Source: Bradyrhizobium genosp. SA-3
GTDB taxonomy: Bacteria; Pseudomonadota; Alphaproteobacteria; Rhizobiales; Xanthobacteraceae
Assembly: GCF_004212635.1 (NCBI RefSeq)
Contig: NZ_PSRT01000094.1
Coordinates: 1 to 32,191, forward strand
DNA: 32,191 nt
Direction: 5' to 3'
The notes below the pieces were generated by a model. It made no database searches. It worked only from the letters and a program-made list of their open reading frames with translations, and was not told the origin of the DNA. Each line of letters starts with the position of its first letter. Position 1 is the first letter of the stretch. Below are positions 8,128-16,956 of this stretch, one piece after another. The position numbers were made by a program, and so were the translations under genes.

Positions 8128-8227
8128 TGCGGCTCAAGGCGGGCAATTGTGGCCGATCAACGCATGCCCATGAGCGCTGGCGCAGATCGTCAGCGACTGC
8201 CCGTGTGATCGCATGACCTGTCGCACG

Positions 8228-8803
8228 TCATTTCGCAACGCGCGATTCTTGTTTCTTGGTCACATGCCAGAGCACCACATGGTAATGCGGCACATCCACG
8301 CCGGGGTGACCCGCGTTGAAGTATAGGCTGACATGATCAACTGGTGCCGCGGACCCCGCCCCCTCCAATGACTTGTGATCGTCGATGTCCTTGTTCGGGA
8401 CCATGTACACGGTCGCCACCAAGCGATCCCTGCGATCGAAGCACAGGAACGGCCCCAGCGGCAAAGTGTCGGGCTTGACGAAGATGATGCCGAGGCCCGG
8501 AAAGAATTTCGGGAAGTTCACGAGATCGCTGACCCGCTTGTATCCGCTTTTTTCGGCGACCTTCCGCTGATTTGGCGGCCGACGGACGACTTCGGGCTTC
8601 TCTTCGTGCTTCCTGTGCGCCTTGCTGCTTCGGTGAGGGGCTGTCCTGGTTTGATCGACCTTGGCGGCCGGCGGCGCGGTGGCCGGTCCGAACGTCTGCG
8701 GCGCTGGCGGCAAGAAGGGCGCAAATTGGGCGGCAGGACGCCTCACGTCTGCGATCAAGGCGAGCAACGCAACCAGGGCTGCCTTCATAAGCGCGTTGCG
8801 CAT
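8228..8803 (-). CDS. Small secreted protein of unknown function
   Basis: I do not assign a function. From ATG 8803 (preceded by GGGGAGGTG) the product has 191 residues. A signal peptide (MRNALMKAALVALLALIAD) is followed by a Pro/Ala-rich and then charged linker with HRKHEEKPEVVRRPP. The folded C-terminal half ends with DHVSLYFNAGHPGVDVPHY and a further His-containing strand. The clustered histidines and an acid suggest a metal or ligand site, somewhat like the TTHB210/DUF5602 type of secreted protein, but that match is from memory and weak. It lies 39 bases after the TAXI-type binding protein gene on the same strand, so the two are probably cotranscribed. Confidence 0.7.
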   Translation of the reverse strand: MRNALMKAALVALLALIADVRRPAAQFAPFLPPAPQTFGPATAPPAAKVDQTRTAPHRSSKAHRKHEEKPEVVRRPPNQRKVAEKSGYKRVSDLVNFPKFFPGLGIIFVKPDTLPLGPFLCFDRRDRLVATVYMVPNKDIDDHKSLEGAGSAAPVDHVSLYFNAGHPGVDVPHYHVVLWHVTKKQESRVAK

Positions 8804-8842
8804 CGACACCTCCCCGAGATTTGCCTGCCAAGTTTTGCTCAC

Positions 8843-10030
8843 TTATTCCGGATTGCGTTCTCGCCAGCGAAGGAAGTCCCGGAACAATTCTTCGCGGTCT
8901 GGCGGATTGGCGGTCGGCTTTCCCTCGAGAAACCGGCCGAACGCCTTGCGAAGCGCGGCCTCGCCGCCGGATTGCTGCTGCAGCCAGCGCTCTGCCGGTC
9001 GGAATCGTTGCCATCCCGGGAGCAGCGCGGCCAGGTTCACCTCGCGCCATTTGGGATGATGTGCGCCGCCGAGAAATTCGGGAAAGCGCGCGAACAATGT
9101 CTGGACGAAGAATTCCAGCAACCGAAATCGCTCGTTGCCGCTTGGCCAGTTGTAGGCGAAGAGAGCGGATTTGATCGCGATCGTGTCGACACTTGCTTCG
9201 GCCGCGATGATGTTCGGGTAGTCCTGATGGCGAAGCGTCGATGGCAGATAGTCTTGTTGCAGCAGCTCTTTGGAGTAGGGGATGGGCAGGAGGTGAATAT
9301 CATCGAGCTGCGAGATCTGCGTCAGGAAGTTGACCGGTTTTCCTGAGACCAACAGAGCGGCGGAGAGATCTCCCTTCCTCAGACCATCCAGCGCGGCCTG
9401 CGGTCCCAAGTTCGACTCGCTGACCTTGACGCCCAGACGGTTCAACAATTCGCGGCCGAGGATGGCGCCGGCACTGCCGTCGTCCCCGAGATTGACCCTC
9501 TTTCCCGACAGCTCCGACAGACTTCTGATCTCCGGCCGCGCGAGAAGATGGAACTCTTCGATATGGAGCGGGGCAATGTAGGTCAGCTTGTCAGAGATAT
9601 CTCCGAAGGTCCTTGTCTCCCGGAGCCGGTCGACCAGGACGACGGGCGCGATCGCCACGTCGGCACCTGCGAGGGTGAGCACATCAAGGACGTTGCGGAT
9701 ACCGCCGTTTCCCACGATGGGCAGGACCCGCAAGGCGACCTCGCCATGCGGACCCGTCTCCTGGCCACTGGCCAGTGTGGTCGCAATGTCCTGAGCTATC
9801 GCGAATTCAGTGCATTGCGGCGTACCGGTTACGAATCCCACCGTATACGGATCCGCAGATCGTCCCGTTTCCTTCCGCGGGGTGATTTCTTTTCGCAGAG
9901 CTTTCCCGGTTTCACTCGGAGACGCGGGCAGCCGCTTTTGTGCGAGGGACTCCTGGACCTGTCCGCCGAGCCAGGCCGCTGCAATCAACGCGATGAACAA
10001 ACCGGCCCGCATCGCTCCGCAGACCCTCAT
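8843..10030 (-). CDS. TAXI-type TRAP transporter solute-binding protein
   Basis: A 395-residue exported protein with a hydrophobic signal region (LFIALIAAAWLGGQVQESLA). The body has the TAXI/NMT1-like fold pattern YTVGFVTGTPQCTEFAIAQD, a repeated search-and-bind segment with LTLAGADVAIAPVVLVDRL, and LSELSGKRVNLGDDGSAGA, which corresponds to the family's conserved loop before the hinge. TAXI proteins normally deliver a ligand to a fused TRAP membrane protein, but no such permease gene is beside it; the only TRAP permease in the window belongs to a DctP-type system 4 kb away. The start may be ATG 10030 or the in-frame ATG 10012. The ligand is unknown, and the companion is the small secreted protein downstream. 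Confidence 0.75.
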   Translation of the reverse strand: MRVCGAMRAGLFIALIAAAWLGGQVQESLAQKRLPASPSETGKALRKEITPRKETGRSADPYTVGFVTGTPQCTEFAIAQDIATTLASGQETGPHGEVALRVLPIVGNGGIRNVLDVLTLAGADVAIAPVVLVDRLRETRTFGDISDKLTYIAPLHIEEFHLLARPEIRSLSELSGKRVNLGDDGSAGAILGRELLNRLGVKVSESNLGPQAALDGLRKGDLSAALLVSGKPVNFLTQISQLDDIHLLPIPYSKELLQQDYLPSTLRHQDYPNIIAAEASVDTIAIKSALFAYNWPSGNERFRLLEFFVQTLFARFPEFLGGAHHPKWREVNLAALLPGWQRFRPAERWLQQQSGGEAALRKAFGRFLEGKPTANPPDREELFRDFLRWRERNPE

Positions 10031-10196
10031 TGTTCAAATAGCCGGCCCTCCCTTGGGCCGACATGCTCCGATCGATCGTCACCGGCCACGTCCAAAGCAC
10101 GACGGGCGAATGAAGCTCGCTCGAGCCTTCCAACGCGCCGGGGCTTGCGACGTTCCGGCGCGCGTATACGGCTCGTTTCGTGGCGGGAAGCCCCAC

Positions 10197-10883
10197 CTAG
10201 AGCCCGGCCTCATCCTCAGCGATACGCTTGAGATAATCCGACTTGCTGAATTGCATGTGGTCGACACACAGCTGCGCCAGCGCCCAGCTGTCGCGGCCCT
10301 TGAGCAGCTCGATCATCAGCTCGTGCTGGCGCCGCGATTGTGCGAGGCCGTCGCGGTCGGCGAGATTCTTTGCGCGCATCGGTAGCGTCAGGTTCATGTA
10401 GTCCTGGAGCGAGCGCACCAGATACGGATTGCCGCAGGCAGAAAACAGCGCGAGGTGGAAGGCGTCGTTGGCTTCATGGATGCCGCGCAGATCCTGCACG
10501 TCGGCCCTTGCGCAATATTGCCGTTGCAGCGCGGAGAGTTCGTCGATCAGGGCTTGCGGCGCGGGGAGGGGGATCATCAGCGCGGCCTGCCGGGTCAGCA
10601 TCTCCCGCACCTCGTAGATCTGCCGGACTTCCTCCGCCGAGTAGAACCGAACCGTCGCGCCGACGTTCTTCTCGCGGCGGACGATGCCGCGCCGCTCGGC
10701 ATCCACCAGCGCCTGACGCACGAAGTGCCTGGAGGTGCCGTAGCGCGACATCAGCGCGTCCTCGGTGAGGCGTGCGCCCGGTGCGAGGCGGCCGAAGATG
10801 ATGTCCTCCTCCAGGCGCGCGACGACGTCGTCCGGATCGTCGCGCCGGACCGGCATGCTGTCTGCAGTGCGAATATCGGACAT
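10197..10883 (-). CDS. GntR-family (FadR subfamily) transcriptional regulator
   Basis: A 228-residue regulator. The N-terminal winged helix shows LEEDIIFGRLAPGARLTEDA, then a helix-turn-helix with LMSRYGTSRHFVRQALVDAE and the wing REKNVGATVRF. The C-terminal all-helical FCD ligand domain keeps the metal-ligand pattern: Asp and His in NDAFHLALF, His in RRQHELMIELL and His in CVDHMQFS. It is divergent from the sugar-acid dehydratase and TRAP transporter genes and should repress them until a sugar acid binds. The shared promoter holds two 11-bp sites of the TNGTNNNACNA type known for FadR-like GntR regulators. The effector is unknown; an aldonate or its product is the likely class. Confidence 0.92.
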   Translation of the reverse strand: MSDIRTADSMPVRRDDPDDVVARLEEDIIFGRLAPGARLTEDALMSRYGTSRHFVRQALVDAERRGIVRREKNVGATVRFYSAEEVRQIYEVREMLTRQAALMIPLPAPQALIDELSALQRQYCARADVQDLRGIHEANDAFHLALFSACGNPYLVRSLQDYMNLTLPMRAKNLADRDGLAQSRRQHELMIELLKGRDSWALAQLCVDHMQFSKSDYLKRIAEDEAGL

Positions 10884-10939
10884 GCCCTCAGTCTCCCGGC
10901 GGTTGGCCGGTTTCGTCCTGTGGAGCAGGGGAGGCCTGG

Positions 10940-11036
10940 ATTGTCAATAATTTGTACCACAACTGACGCCAAAAGTCAGAAAGTGCGACAATATTGGCCA
11001 ATCTTATTGACAATCGAGGGACAGGCTGTACCACAA
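10940..11036. promoter_or_regulatory. Divergent operator/promoter with two FadR-type GntR sites
   Basis: Two near-identical sites, TTGTACCACAA at 10952-10962 and CTGTACCACAA at 11026-11036; the first matches TNGTNNNACNA exactly and the second loses only the first base. Besides these, ATTGTCAATAA (10940-10950) and its exact inverse TTATTGACAAT (11004-11014) form a symmetric pair holding TTGACA, so each direction has a possible -35 box. The region is clearly AT-rich for this genome. Likely function: autoregulation and substrate-controlled repression. Confidence 0.75.
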
Positions 11037-11057
11037 TGGCAGGGTGAATGGAGTGGC

Positions 11058-12779
11058 ATGATGACGAGTGGCTTGCGCAAGGGTCTGACGAGCTATGGCG
11101 ATGCCGGCTTCTCGCTGTTCCTGCGCAAGGCGTTCATCAAGGCCATGGGCTATTCCGACGACGCGCTGGAGCGCCCGATCGTCGGCATCACCAACACCTA
11201 TAGCGACTACAATCCCTGCCACGGCAACGTCCCCCAGATCATCGAAGCCGCCAAGCGCGGCGTGATGCTGTCGGGCGCGATGCCATTCGTATTCCCCACC
11301 ATCTCGATTGCCGAGAGCTTTGCGCATCCGACCTCGATGTACTTACGCAATCTGATGGCGATGGACACCGAGGAGATGATCCGCGCCCAGCCGATGGATG
11401 CGGTGATCGTGATCGGCGGCTGCGACAAAACGCTGCCGGCGCAGGTGATGGCGGCGATCAGCACCGATTTGCCGACGATGGTCATTCCGGTCGGCCCCAT
11501 GGTGGTCGGCCACCACAAGGGTGAGGTGCTGGGCGCCTGCACCGATTGCCGCAGGCTGTGGGCGAAATATCGCGCCAGCGACATGGACGATGCCGAGATC
11601 GAGGCGGTGAATGGCCGTCTCGCGCCGTCGGTCGGCACCTGCATGGTGATGGGCACGGCCTCGACCATGGCCTGCATGATCGAGGCGATGGGCCTGTCGT
11701 TGCCGATGAGCGCGACGATCCCGGCGCCGCATGCCGAGCGTTTCCGTCTGGCGGAGGCGAGCGGCAAGGTTGCCGCCGAGATGGCCAAGACCAAGGGGCC
11801 GAAGCCGAGCGAGTTGCTGACGCCGGCCTCGTTCAGGAATGCTCAGGTCGTGCTTCAGGCGATCGGCGGCTCGACCAACGGCCTGATCCATCTGACCGCG
11901 ATGGCGCATCGCTCGCCGCATCGGCTCGATCTCGAAGTGTTCGACCAGATCGGCCGCGAGGTGCCGGTGCTGGTCGATCTCAAGCCGTCCGGCGAACATT
12001 ACATGGAGCATTTCCATCACGCCGGTGGCGTGCCGAAATTGCTGGCGCAGCTCGGTGATCTCGTCGACCTCGACGCCAGGACCATCACCGGCCAGACGCT
12101 GCGCGATATCGCGGCGAATGCGGAGGACGTGCCCGGCCAGGACGCGATCCGTCCACGCGACAATCCGATCAAGACGGAAGGCGGTCTTGCCGTCCTGCAC
12201 GGCAATCTCGCGCCGCGCGGTGCGGTGATCAAGCAGTCGGCCGCCAGTCCAAAACTGCTGCAGCATACCGGGCGCGCGGTGGTGTTCGAATCCGTCGAGG
12301 ACATGACCCTGCGCGTCGACGATCCCGATCTCGACGTGAACTCCGACGACGTGCTGGTGCTGCGCAATGCCGGCCCCAAGGGTGCGCCGGGCATGCCCGA
12401 GGCGGGCTATCTGCCGATCCCGAAGAAGCTGGCGCGCGGCGGCACCAAGGACATGGTGCGCATTTCGGATGCGCGCATGAGCGGCACCGCGTTCGGCACC
12501 ATCGTGCTGCACATCACACCGGAATCCGCCGTCGGCGGGCCGCTGGCGCTGGTGCAGAACGGCGACATGATCCGCCTCGATGTGGCCAAGCGCAGCATCG
12601 AGCTGCTGGTCGATGCGGCCGAGCTGGAGCAGCGGCGCGCCACGTTGAAACCGGCCGCAGCGCCGGAAGAGGCAAGGCGCGGCTACGCCTGGCTGTTCAA
12701 CGAGACCATCATGCAGGCCGACGAGGGCTGCGACTTCGATTTCATGCAGAGGACTGGGAAGAAGACCGAGAAGGGCTGA
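11058..12779 (+). CDS. IlvD/Edd-family dehydratase, probable sugar-acid (aldonate) dehydratase
   Basis: A 573-residue iron-sulfur dehydratase. Cluster and metal ligands are in the usual places: Cys54 in YNPCHGNVP, Cys122 and Asp123 in GGCDKTLPA, and Cys195 in VGTCMVMGTAST. The catalytic loop near the C-terminus reads DARMSGTAFG. The fold and length fit the pentonate/aldonate branch (L-arabonate or D-xylonate dehydratase type), which eliminates water to give a 2-keto-3-deoxy sugar acid. The true branched-chain dihydroxyacid dehydratase is a less likely alternative, because this gene sits between a FadR-type regulator and a TRAP uptake system. The start is ATG 11058 (or 11061); the reading frame continues upstream without support. 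It is the first gene of a probable operon with the TRAP genes. Confidence 0.88.
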   Translation: MMTSGLRKGLTSYGDAGFSLFLRKAFIKAMGYSDDALERPIVGITNTYSDYNPCHGNVPQIIEAAKRGVMLSGAMPFVFPTISIAESFAHPTSMYLRNLMAMDTEEMIRAQPMDAVIVIGGCDKTLPAQVMAAISTDLPTMVIPVGPMVVGHHKGEVLGACTDCRRLWAKYRASDMDDAEIEAVNGRLAPSVGTCMVMGTASTMACMIEAMGLSLPMSATIPAPHAERFRLAEASGKVAAEMAKTKGPKPSELLTPASFRNAQVVLQAIGGSTNGLIHLTAMAHRSPHRLDLEVFDQIGREVPVLVDLKPSGEHYMEHFHHAGGVPKLLAQLGDLVDLDARTITGQTLRDIAANAEDVPGQDAIRPRDNPIKTEGGLAVLHGNLAPRGAVIKQSAASPKLLQHTGRAVVFESVEDMTLRVDDPDLDVNSDDVLVLRNAGPKGAPGMPEAGYLPIPKKLARGGTKDMVRISDARMSGTAFGTIVLHITPESAVGGPLALVQNGDMIRLDVAKRSIELLVDAAELEQRRATLKPAAAPEEARRGYAWLFNETIMQADEGCDFDFMQRTGKKTEKG

Positions 12780-12839
12780 TAACACTCGAACGAGCGCTCA
12801 GACCGCACAATCGGCGGGCGATAAAACAGGGGGGAAACG

Positions 12840-13848
12840 ATGATTGCGCGATCCATGCCAAGATTCTTACATGGGTTGGCGGCCATGGCCGCCGTGCTGT
12901 TCGTCACGGGGGCCGGGGGCACAGGAGGTGAAGCATTATCGCTTCGCCTATGACCAGCCGCGCAACACCGGCTATTCCATCGCGGGCGACCTCTTTGCCG
13001 AGAAGCTCAAGGAATTGAGCAAGGGCACCATGATCATCGACCAGTATCCGGGCGCGCAGCTCGGGCAGGAGCCGCAGGTGCTCCAGCTCGTGAAGGCCGG
13101 AGACGTCGAATTCTCGATCATTTCCTCAGCCAATACCGCGACGATCTCGCCGCAGGCCGGCGTGATGTCGCTGCACTATTTGTTCCGCGACGAGAACCAC
13201 GTGATCAAGGGATTGGCCGATCCCCGCGTCTTCGAAGCGCTCAGGGCCATGATCGATGAGACCACGCAAGGCCTGCACGTCATCGCGACGGGATCGCAGG
13301 GTGTGCGCCATATGTACTCCAAGAAAGAGATCCACAACGTCGGCGACGTCAAGAGCCTGAAGGTCCGGGTGCAGGCCACCGCGACCGAGGACACCATGTT
13401 CCCCGCCTATGGCGCCCAGACTGTGCACATGCCGTTCGGCAGCGTCTACACAAGCTTGCAAACCGGCGTGGTCGACGCTGCCGAGAACAGCATCAATGTC
13501 TACCTCGTCAACAAGCATTACGAGGTCGCGCCCGTCCTCAACATCACCGAGCACGAGGCCAACAACGCGCTGGTGTTCGTCTCCGACAAGCTCTGGCAGA
13601 GCCTGTCGGCCGAGCAGAAGGGATGGGTGCAGACCGCGGCCAACGAGATCAGCACCAAGGAGCCGGCGAAAGCGTTCGAGCTTGAGCGAACCGCGGCTGA
13701 GAAGCTGAAGAAGATGGGCGTCAAGCTCGTTCAGGACGTCGACAAGAAGAGCTTTACGGCGATCGCCGATCCCTATCTCGACAAGCTCGCCAAGGAGCTC
13801 GGCCCGCATGCCGAGAAGATCAAGGATTTGATCCGGTCGATCAATTAA
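12840..13848 (+). pseudogene. dctP: TRAP transporter DctP-type solute-binding protein, frameshifted in its signal peptide
   Basis: The mature protein is complete: the family start KHYRFAYDQPRNTGYSIAGD, later MYSKKEIHNVGDVKSLKVRV and the hallmark ligand region MPFGSVYTSLQTGVVDAAEN. The Arg of KVRVQA is the usual carboxylate contact. The export signal is in a different frame: ATG 12840, after a GGGGGGAAA site, encodes MIARSMPRFLHGLAAMAAVL and then FVTGAG. Removing one G from the run 12915-12919 joins the two into a 335-residue precursor with a good cleavage site just before QEVKHY. As written, the exported form cannot be made from ATG 12840. It would feed an acidic sugar or carboxylate to the DctQ/DctM proteins encoded next. 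Sequencing error or real lesion are both open. Confidence 0.83.
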
Positions 13849-13874
13849 GGTCGCGAATGCCGCTCCCTCCCCGA

Positions 13875-13996
13875 GTCGTCCCGGCGAAAGCCGGGACCCA
13901 TACTCCGCGGCGGCGCTTAGGGCACAGTAGCAGTCAGTTTTTTTCAACAACGTCGAGCTGCGTTTAGTTATGGGTCCCGGCCTTCGCCGGGACGAC
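13875..13996. repeat. Inverted pair of palindromic repeats (family A)
   Basis: Left copy at 13875-13902, right copy in opposite orientation at 13969-13996, spacing ~66 bp, matching the layout at 307-430. It lies inside the TRAP operon, between dctP and dctQ; the dctQ start codon begins two bases after the right copy. Confidence 0.88.
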
Positions 13997-13997
13997 A

Positions 13998-14579
13998 ATG
14001 ATGGCCATCGCCGACAAACTGCTCGTTCAACGCCAGCGTCACCTGAAATGGCGTTGGCTCGACTGGCTCGAGCTTGCGCTGATGATCCTCTGCGGCCTGC
14101 TCTGCTTCGGCTTCTCACTGTCGGTGACTGCCGACATCGTCACCCGCACTATCGGACATCCCTGGCTGTGGCTGCAGGAGGTGACGTCGACGCTGTTCAT
14201 CTACGCCATCTTCATCGGCACGGCGGCCGCGACCCGCCGCAACGATCACCTCTATCTCACCGCGATTTCCGAAGCGATGCACGGGACCCCGCGGCTCATC
14301 GTCGAGGTGATCATCCGCCTCGTCGTGCTCGGTGTCGCCTTCTGCCTGATCTGGTACGGCTACCAGAATTATCTGCGCGGCTTCGGCAGCTTTCGTCTAC
14401 CGTCAGGCACGCCGATCGCCTCGCTCTATGCGATCATTCCGCTGTCGGGCGTGCTGATCGGCCTGTTCACCGTCGAGCAGCTCGTCAACGGCCTGCGCAA
14501 CGGCTTTGACCATCCGGAGCCGCCCGAGGAGGATGGAACGCCCGTCGTCACCGACGCACAGATGAGGGCGCAGCCGTGA
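13998..14579 (+). CDS. dctQ: TRAP transporter small membrane subunit (DctQ)
   Basis: A 193-residue inner-membrane protein with the four-helix DctQ pattern: a helix around 25-50 (ALMILCGLLCFGFSLSVTAD), one with EVTSTLFIYAIFIGTAAA at about 57-74, one around 98-120 and one near 140-160. The RRNDHL segment after helix two is typical of the family. The small subunit pairs with DctM to form the Na+-driven permease. ATG 13998 (or 14001) directly abuts a palindromic repeat and has no clear ribosome binding site, which is unusual. The stop overlaps the DctM start (GTGA), so the two are translationally coupled. Confidence 0.88.
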   Translation: MMAIADKLLVQRQRHLKWRWLDWLELALMILCGLLCFGFSLSVTADIVTRTIGHPWLWLQEVTSTLFIYAIFIGTAAATRRNDHLYLTAISEAMHGTPRLIVEVIIRLVVLGVAFCLIWYGYQNYLRGFGSFRLPSGTPIASLYAIIPLSGVLIGLFTVEQLVNGLRNGFDHPEPPEEDGTPVVTDAQMRAQP

Positions 14580-15916
14580 ACGCTCCCATCGTCCTGGCCT
14601 TGATGACGGTCTGCTTCCTGTCCTTCGGCTATCTCGGCGTGCCGGTGCCGTTCTCGCTGATGGCCGGCGTCTTCATTGGCGCCCTGCTGTCTGACGTGTC
14701 GCTCGCCGCGATCATCCAGAAGATCTTTGACGGCGTCGATTCCGAGGCGCTGCTGGCGATCCCGTTCTTCCTCCTGGTCGGCGAGCTCATGAGCTCGGCC
14801 AATGTGGTGGTGCGGATCGCGAACCTCTCGGTGTCGCTGGTCGGGCATATCAGGGGCGGGCTGTCGCAGGTCGTGGTCGTCTTCAGCATGTTCTTCTCGG
14901 AGATGTCGGGCTCGACCACGGCCGACGTCGCCGTGATGAGCCGCGCGCTGGGCGGGCCGATGAAACGCGAGGGCTACGAGCCCGCCTTCATCGCCGCGAT
15001 CATCGCCTCCGCATCCACGATTGCGGCGCTGGTGCCGCCGAGCATCACCGCGGTGGTCTACGGCGCGGTTGGCAACGTCTCGATCGCCGGCCTGTTCATG
15101 GCGGGCGTGGTGCCGGGCCTGATGATCGGCTTTGGCCTGATGATCTACTGCTACTTCTTCGGCCCCTCCGGCCTGCGCAAGCCGCGCGCGCCGCTGCGGC
15201 AGGTGGTGTTCGCCGCCGGCGATGCCGCGCTACCACTGATGATCCCCGTGATCCTGCTCGGCGGCATCCTGACCGGCTGGTTCACGCCGACGGAAGCCGG
15301 CGTCGTCGCCGTGGTCTGGATCGTCCTGGTCGTGATCCCCGCGCTCAATCGCGGGCATATCAGGAAAATCCCCTACGATTTCTGCCTGGCCGGCCTGATC
15401 TTCTCGCTGCCGCTGATCACGATCGGCGCTGCCAACGCCTTCGGCTGGATGCTGGCTTACCTGCGCGGGGCGACCTACATCGCCGAGTGGATCACCTCGA
15501 TCGCCGGGAACGATCCGCATTTGATCATGCTGTTGATGGTGCTGCTTTTCACCATCGTCGGCGACTTCATCGAGCCGGTGCCGACCATCATCATTTTCAT
15601 GCCGCTGGTCAATGCGCTGACGGAGGCCGGCGACATCAACGCCGTGCACATGGGGGTGGTGCTGATCGCGACGCTCGCCTTCGGCCTGATCACGCCGCCT
15701 TATGGGCTGGTGCTGCTGATGGCGTCGAAATTCGTCGGCATCAGTTTTGCCAAGGCCTTGCGGGCGGCGTTGCCGATCTATCTGGTGTTCCTGGCGACCA
15801 TCGCGTTTGCGATCTATTTCCCGAGCGTGGTGCTGTGGCTGCCGCGGCACGTGCTTCCCGAGTCGGTCGGCTGCTTCAAGTCGCCGGCCGGCACGGGCTA
15901 TATCTGTCCGCAGTAG
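14576..15916 (+). CDS. dctM: TRAP transporter large membrane subunit (DctM)
   Basis: A 446-residue polytopic membrane protein of the DctM family, the transport-bearing subunit of a tripartite carboxylate/sugar-acid importer. Family motifs are the early AIPFFLLVGELMSS, the FSEMSGSTTADVAVMSRAL segment, ASTIAALVPPS, and the second-half GDFIEPVPTIIIFMP and LITPPYGLVLLMAS. About eleven to twelve hydrophobic segments run through the length. The start is GTG 14576, overlapping the DctQ stop by four bases. With the dehydratase upstream and the FadR-type regulator divergent, import followed by dehydration of an aldonate-like acid is the likely role. It ends 17 bases from a convergent enoyl-CoA hydratase gene. 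Confidence 0.93.
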   Translation: MNAPIVLALMTVCFLSFGYLGVPVPFSLMAGVFIGALLSDVSLAAIIQKIFDGVDSEALLAIPFFLLVGELMSSANVVVRIANLSVSLVGHIRGGLSQVVVVFSMFFSEMSGSTTADVAVMSRALGGPMKREGYEPAFIAAIIASASTIAALVPPSITAVVYGAVGNVSIAGLFMAGVVPGLMIGFGLMIYCYFFGPSGLRKPRAPLRQVVFAAGDAALPLMIPVILLGGILTGWFTPTEAGVVAVVWIVLVVIPALNRGHIRKIPYDFCLAGLIFSLPLITIGAANAFGWMLAYLRGATYIAEWITSIAGNDPHLIMLLMVLLFTIVGDFIEPVPTIIIFMPLVNALTEAGDINAVHMGVVLIATLAFGLITPPYGLVLLMASKFVGISFAKALRAALPIYLVFLATIAFAIYFPSVVLWLPRHVLPESVGCFKSPAGTGYICPQ

Positions 15917-15933
15917 GCCTGCTCGAGTGAACG

Positions 15934-16728
15934 CTACTTGCCCTTGCTGGTGAACTTCTTCACGGCGGTGCGGAACGCCTCCGTGTTCATCGCCATGATG
16001 ATCTTGTGCTCCTCGGCATCTAACTGCTGCTTCACCGGCGTGGTCGCGGCCTGGTAGACCAGGGACTTTGTGCCGGCGATCGCCGCCGGCGGGTTCTGCG
16101 CCAGCCGCTCGGCGAGTTGCCGCGTCGCCGCCTTCAGCTCCGCGGCAGGAACAACCTTGGCGACCAGACCCCAATCGTGGGCCTGCTGCGCGGTAAAATT
16201 ATCCTCGGCCAGGAAGATTTGCAGCGCGCGGCGGGAGCCGACCGTGCCGACGATGCCGACCGTCGAGCCGCCGTCCGGCGACACCCCGATCTTGGCATAG
16301 GCCGGCGTGAACTTGGCGTCGTCTGCGGCAATGCAGAGATCGGTGACGAAAGCGAGGCCCATGCCGGCGCCGGCGGCCGAGCCGTGCACGCTCGACAGCG
16401 AGATCTTTGGCATGCGGCGGAGGATCTCGATGAAGGCATGATAATGCTTGAGCAGTTCGCCGACCACGGGTGTCACCGTGCCCGCTTCGGCGGCAGCACC
16501 GATCGTCTGCAAATCGCCGCCGGCGCTGAAGGCACGGCCTTCACCTTCGAGGACGACGACGCGGATGCCGTCGTCGCCTTCGATTTGGGACGCGAGCTGT
16601 TCGAGCCTCTTCGCGATCGCGAGATTGATGGAATTGAACGCGGCGGGGCGGTTGAGTGTGATGGTCGCGATCGGGCCATCGATCCGCAGCAGGGCAGGAT
16701 CATCGGGCTGGGAGACGGGAGCTGGCAT
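15934..16728 (-). CDS. Enoyl-CoA hydratase/isomerase family protein
   Basis: A 264-residue crotonase-fold protein. The CoA-thioester oxyanion-hole segments are GRAFSAGGDLQTIG (about 63-76) and SVHGSAAGAGMGLAFVTDLC (about 104-123). The later KIGVSPDGGSTVGI has Asp in the isomerase-style place rather than a clear hydratase Glu pair, so an isomerase or a ring-modifying member (PaaG/PaaB-like) is as likely as a hydratase. ATG 16728 gives the normal N-terminus; an upstream in-frame start at 16920 would add 64 residues of non-family sequence. The neighbours do not define the acyl group. It is convergent with dctM and divergent from the flavoprotein gene. Confidence 0.88.
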   Translation of the reverse strand: MPAPVSQPDDPALLRIDGPIATITLNRPAAFNSINLAIAKRLEQLASQIEGDDGIRVVVLEGEGRAFSAGGDLQTIGAAAEAGTVTPVVGELLKHYHAFIEILRRMPKISLSSVHGSAAGAGMGLAFVTDLCIAADDAKFTPAYAKIGVSPDGGSTVGIVGTVGSRRALQIFLAEDNFTAQQAHDWGLVAKVVPAAELKAATRQLAERLAQNPPAAIAGTKSLVYQAATTPVKQQLDAEEHKIIMAMNTEAFRTAVKKFTSKGK

Positions 16729-16956
16729 CTTGAAATCCCCGGCAAGAGGTTCGTTGCTGCAACTAAATCGCAGAAGGCGAGGGGTGACAATCCCCGTCCG
16801 CCGCTCTTGCGCTGGGCGGAACGATAGGCTCAAATGGGCCCGCCTTCGCCAAGGGACGGACACGAGCGCCGGCTCCTCGTAAGGCCAGCAAATCAAAATC
16901 AGCGAGAGAGGAGACGACATGGGTCACGCTCGTGTCTCCGGAAGTGGGCTGTTGCA

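Noticed and set aside
10455..11057. In-frame extension upstream of the sugar-acid dehydratase
   Set aside because: It overlaps the GntR gene on the other strand and the operator region, and the dehydratase family begins near ATG 11058.
11343..12785. 480-codon minus-strand open frame opposite the dehydratase
   Set aside because: Arg/His/Asp-rich shadow of the real gene; no domain seen.
13849..13997. Small gene in the dctP-dctQ gap
   Set aside because: The gap is occupied by a family A repeat pair and no convincing start and ribosome site are seen.
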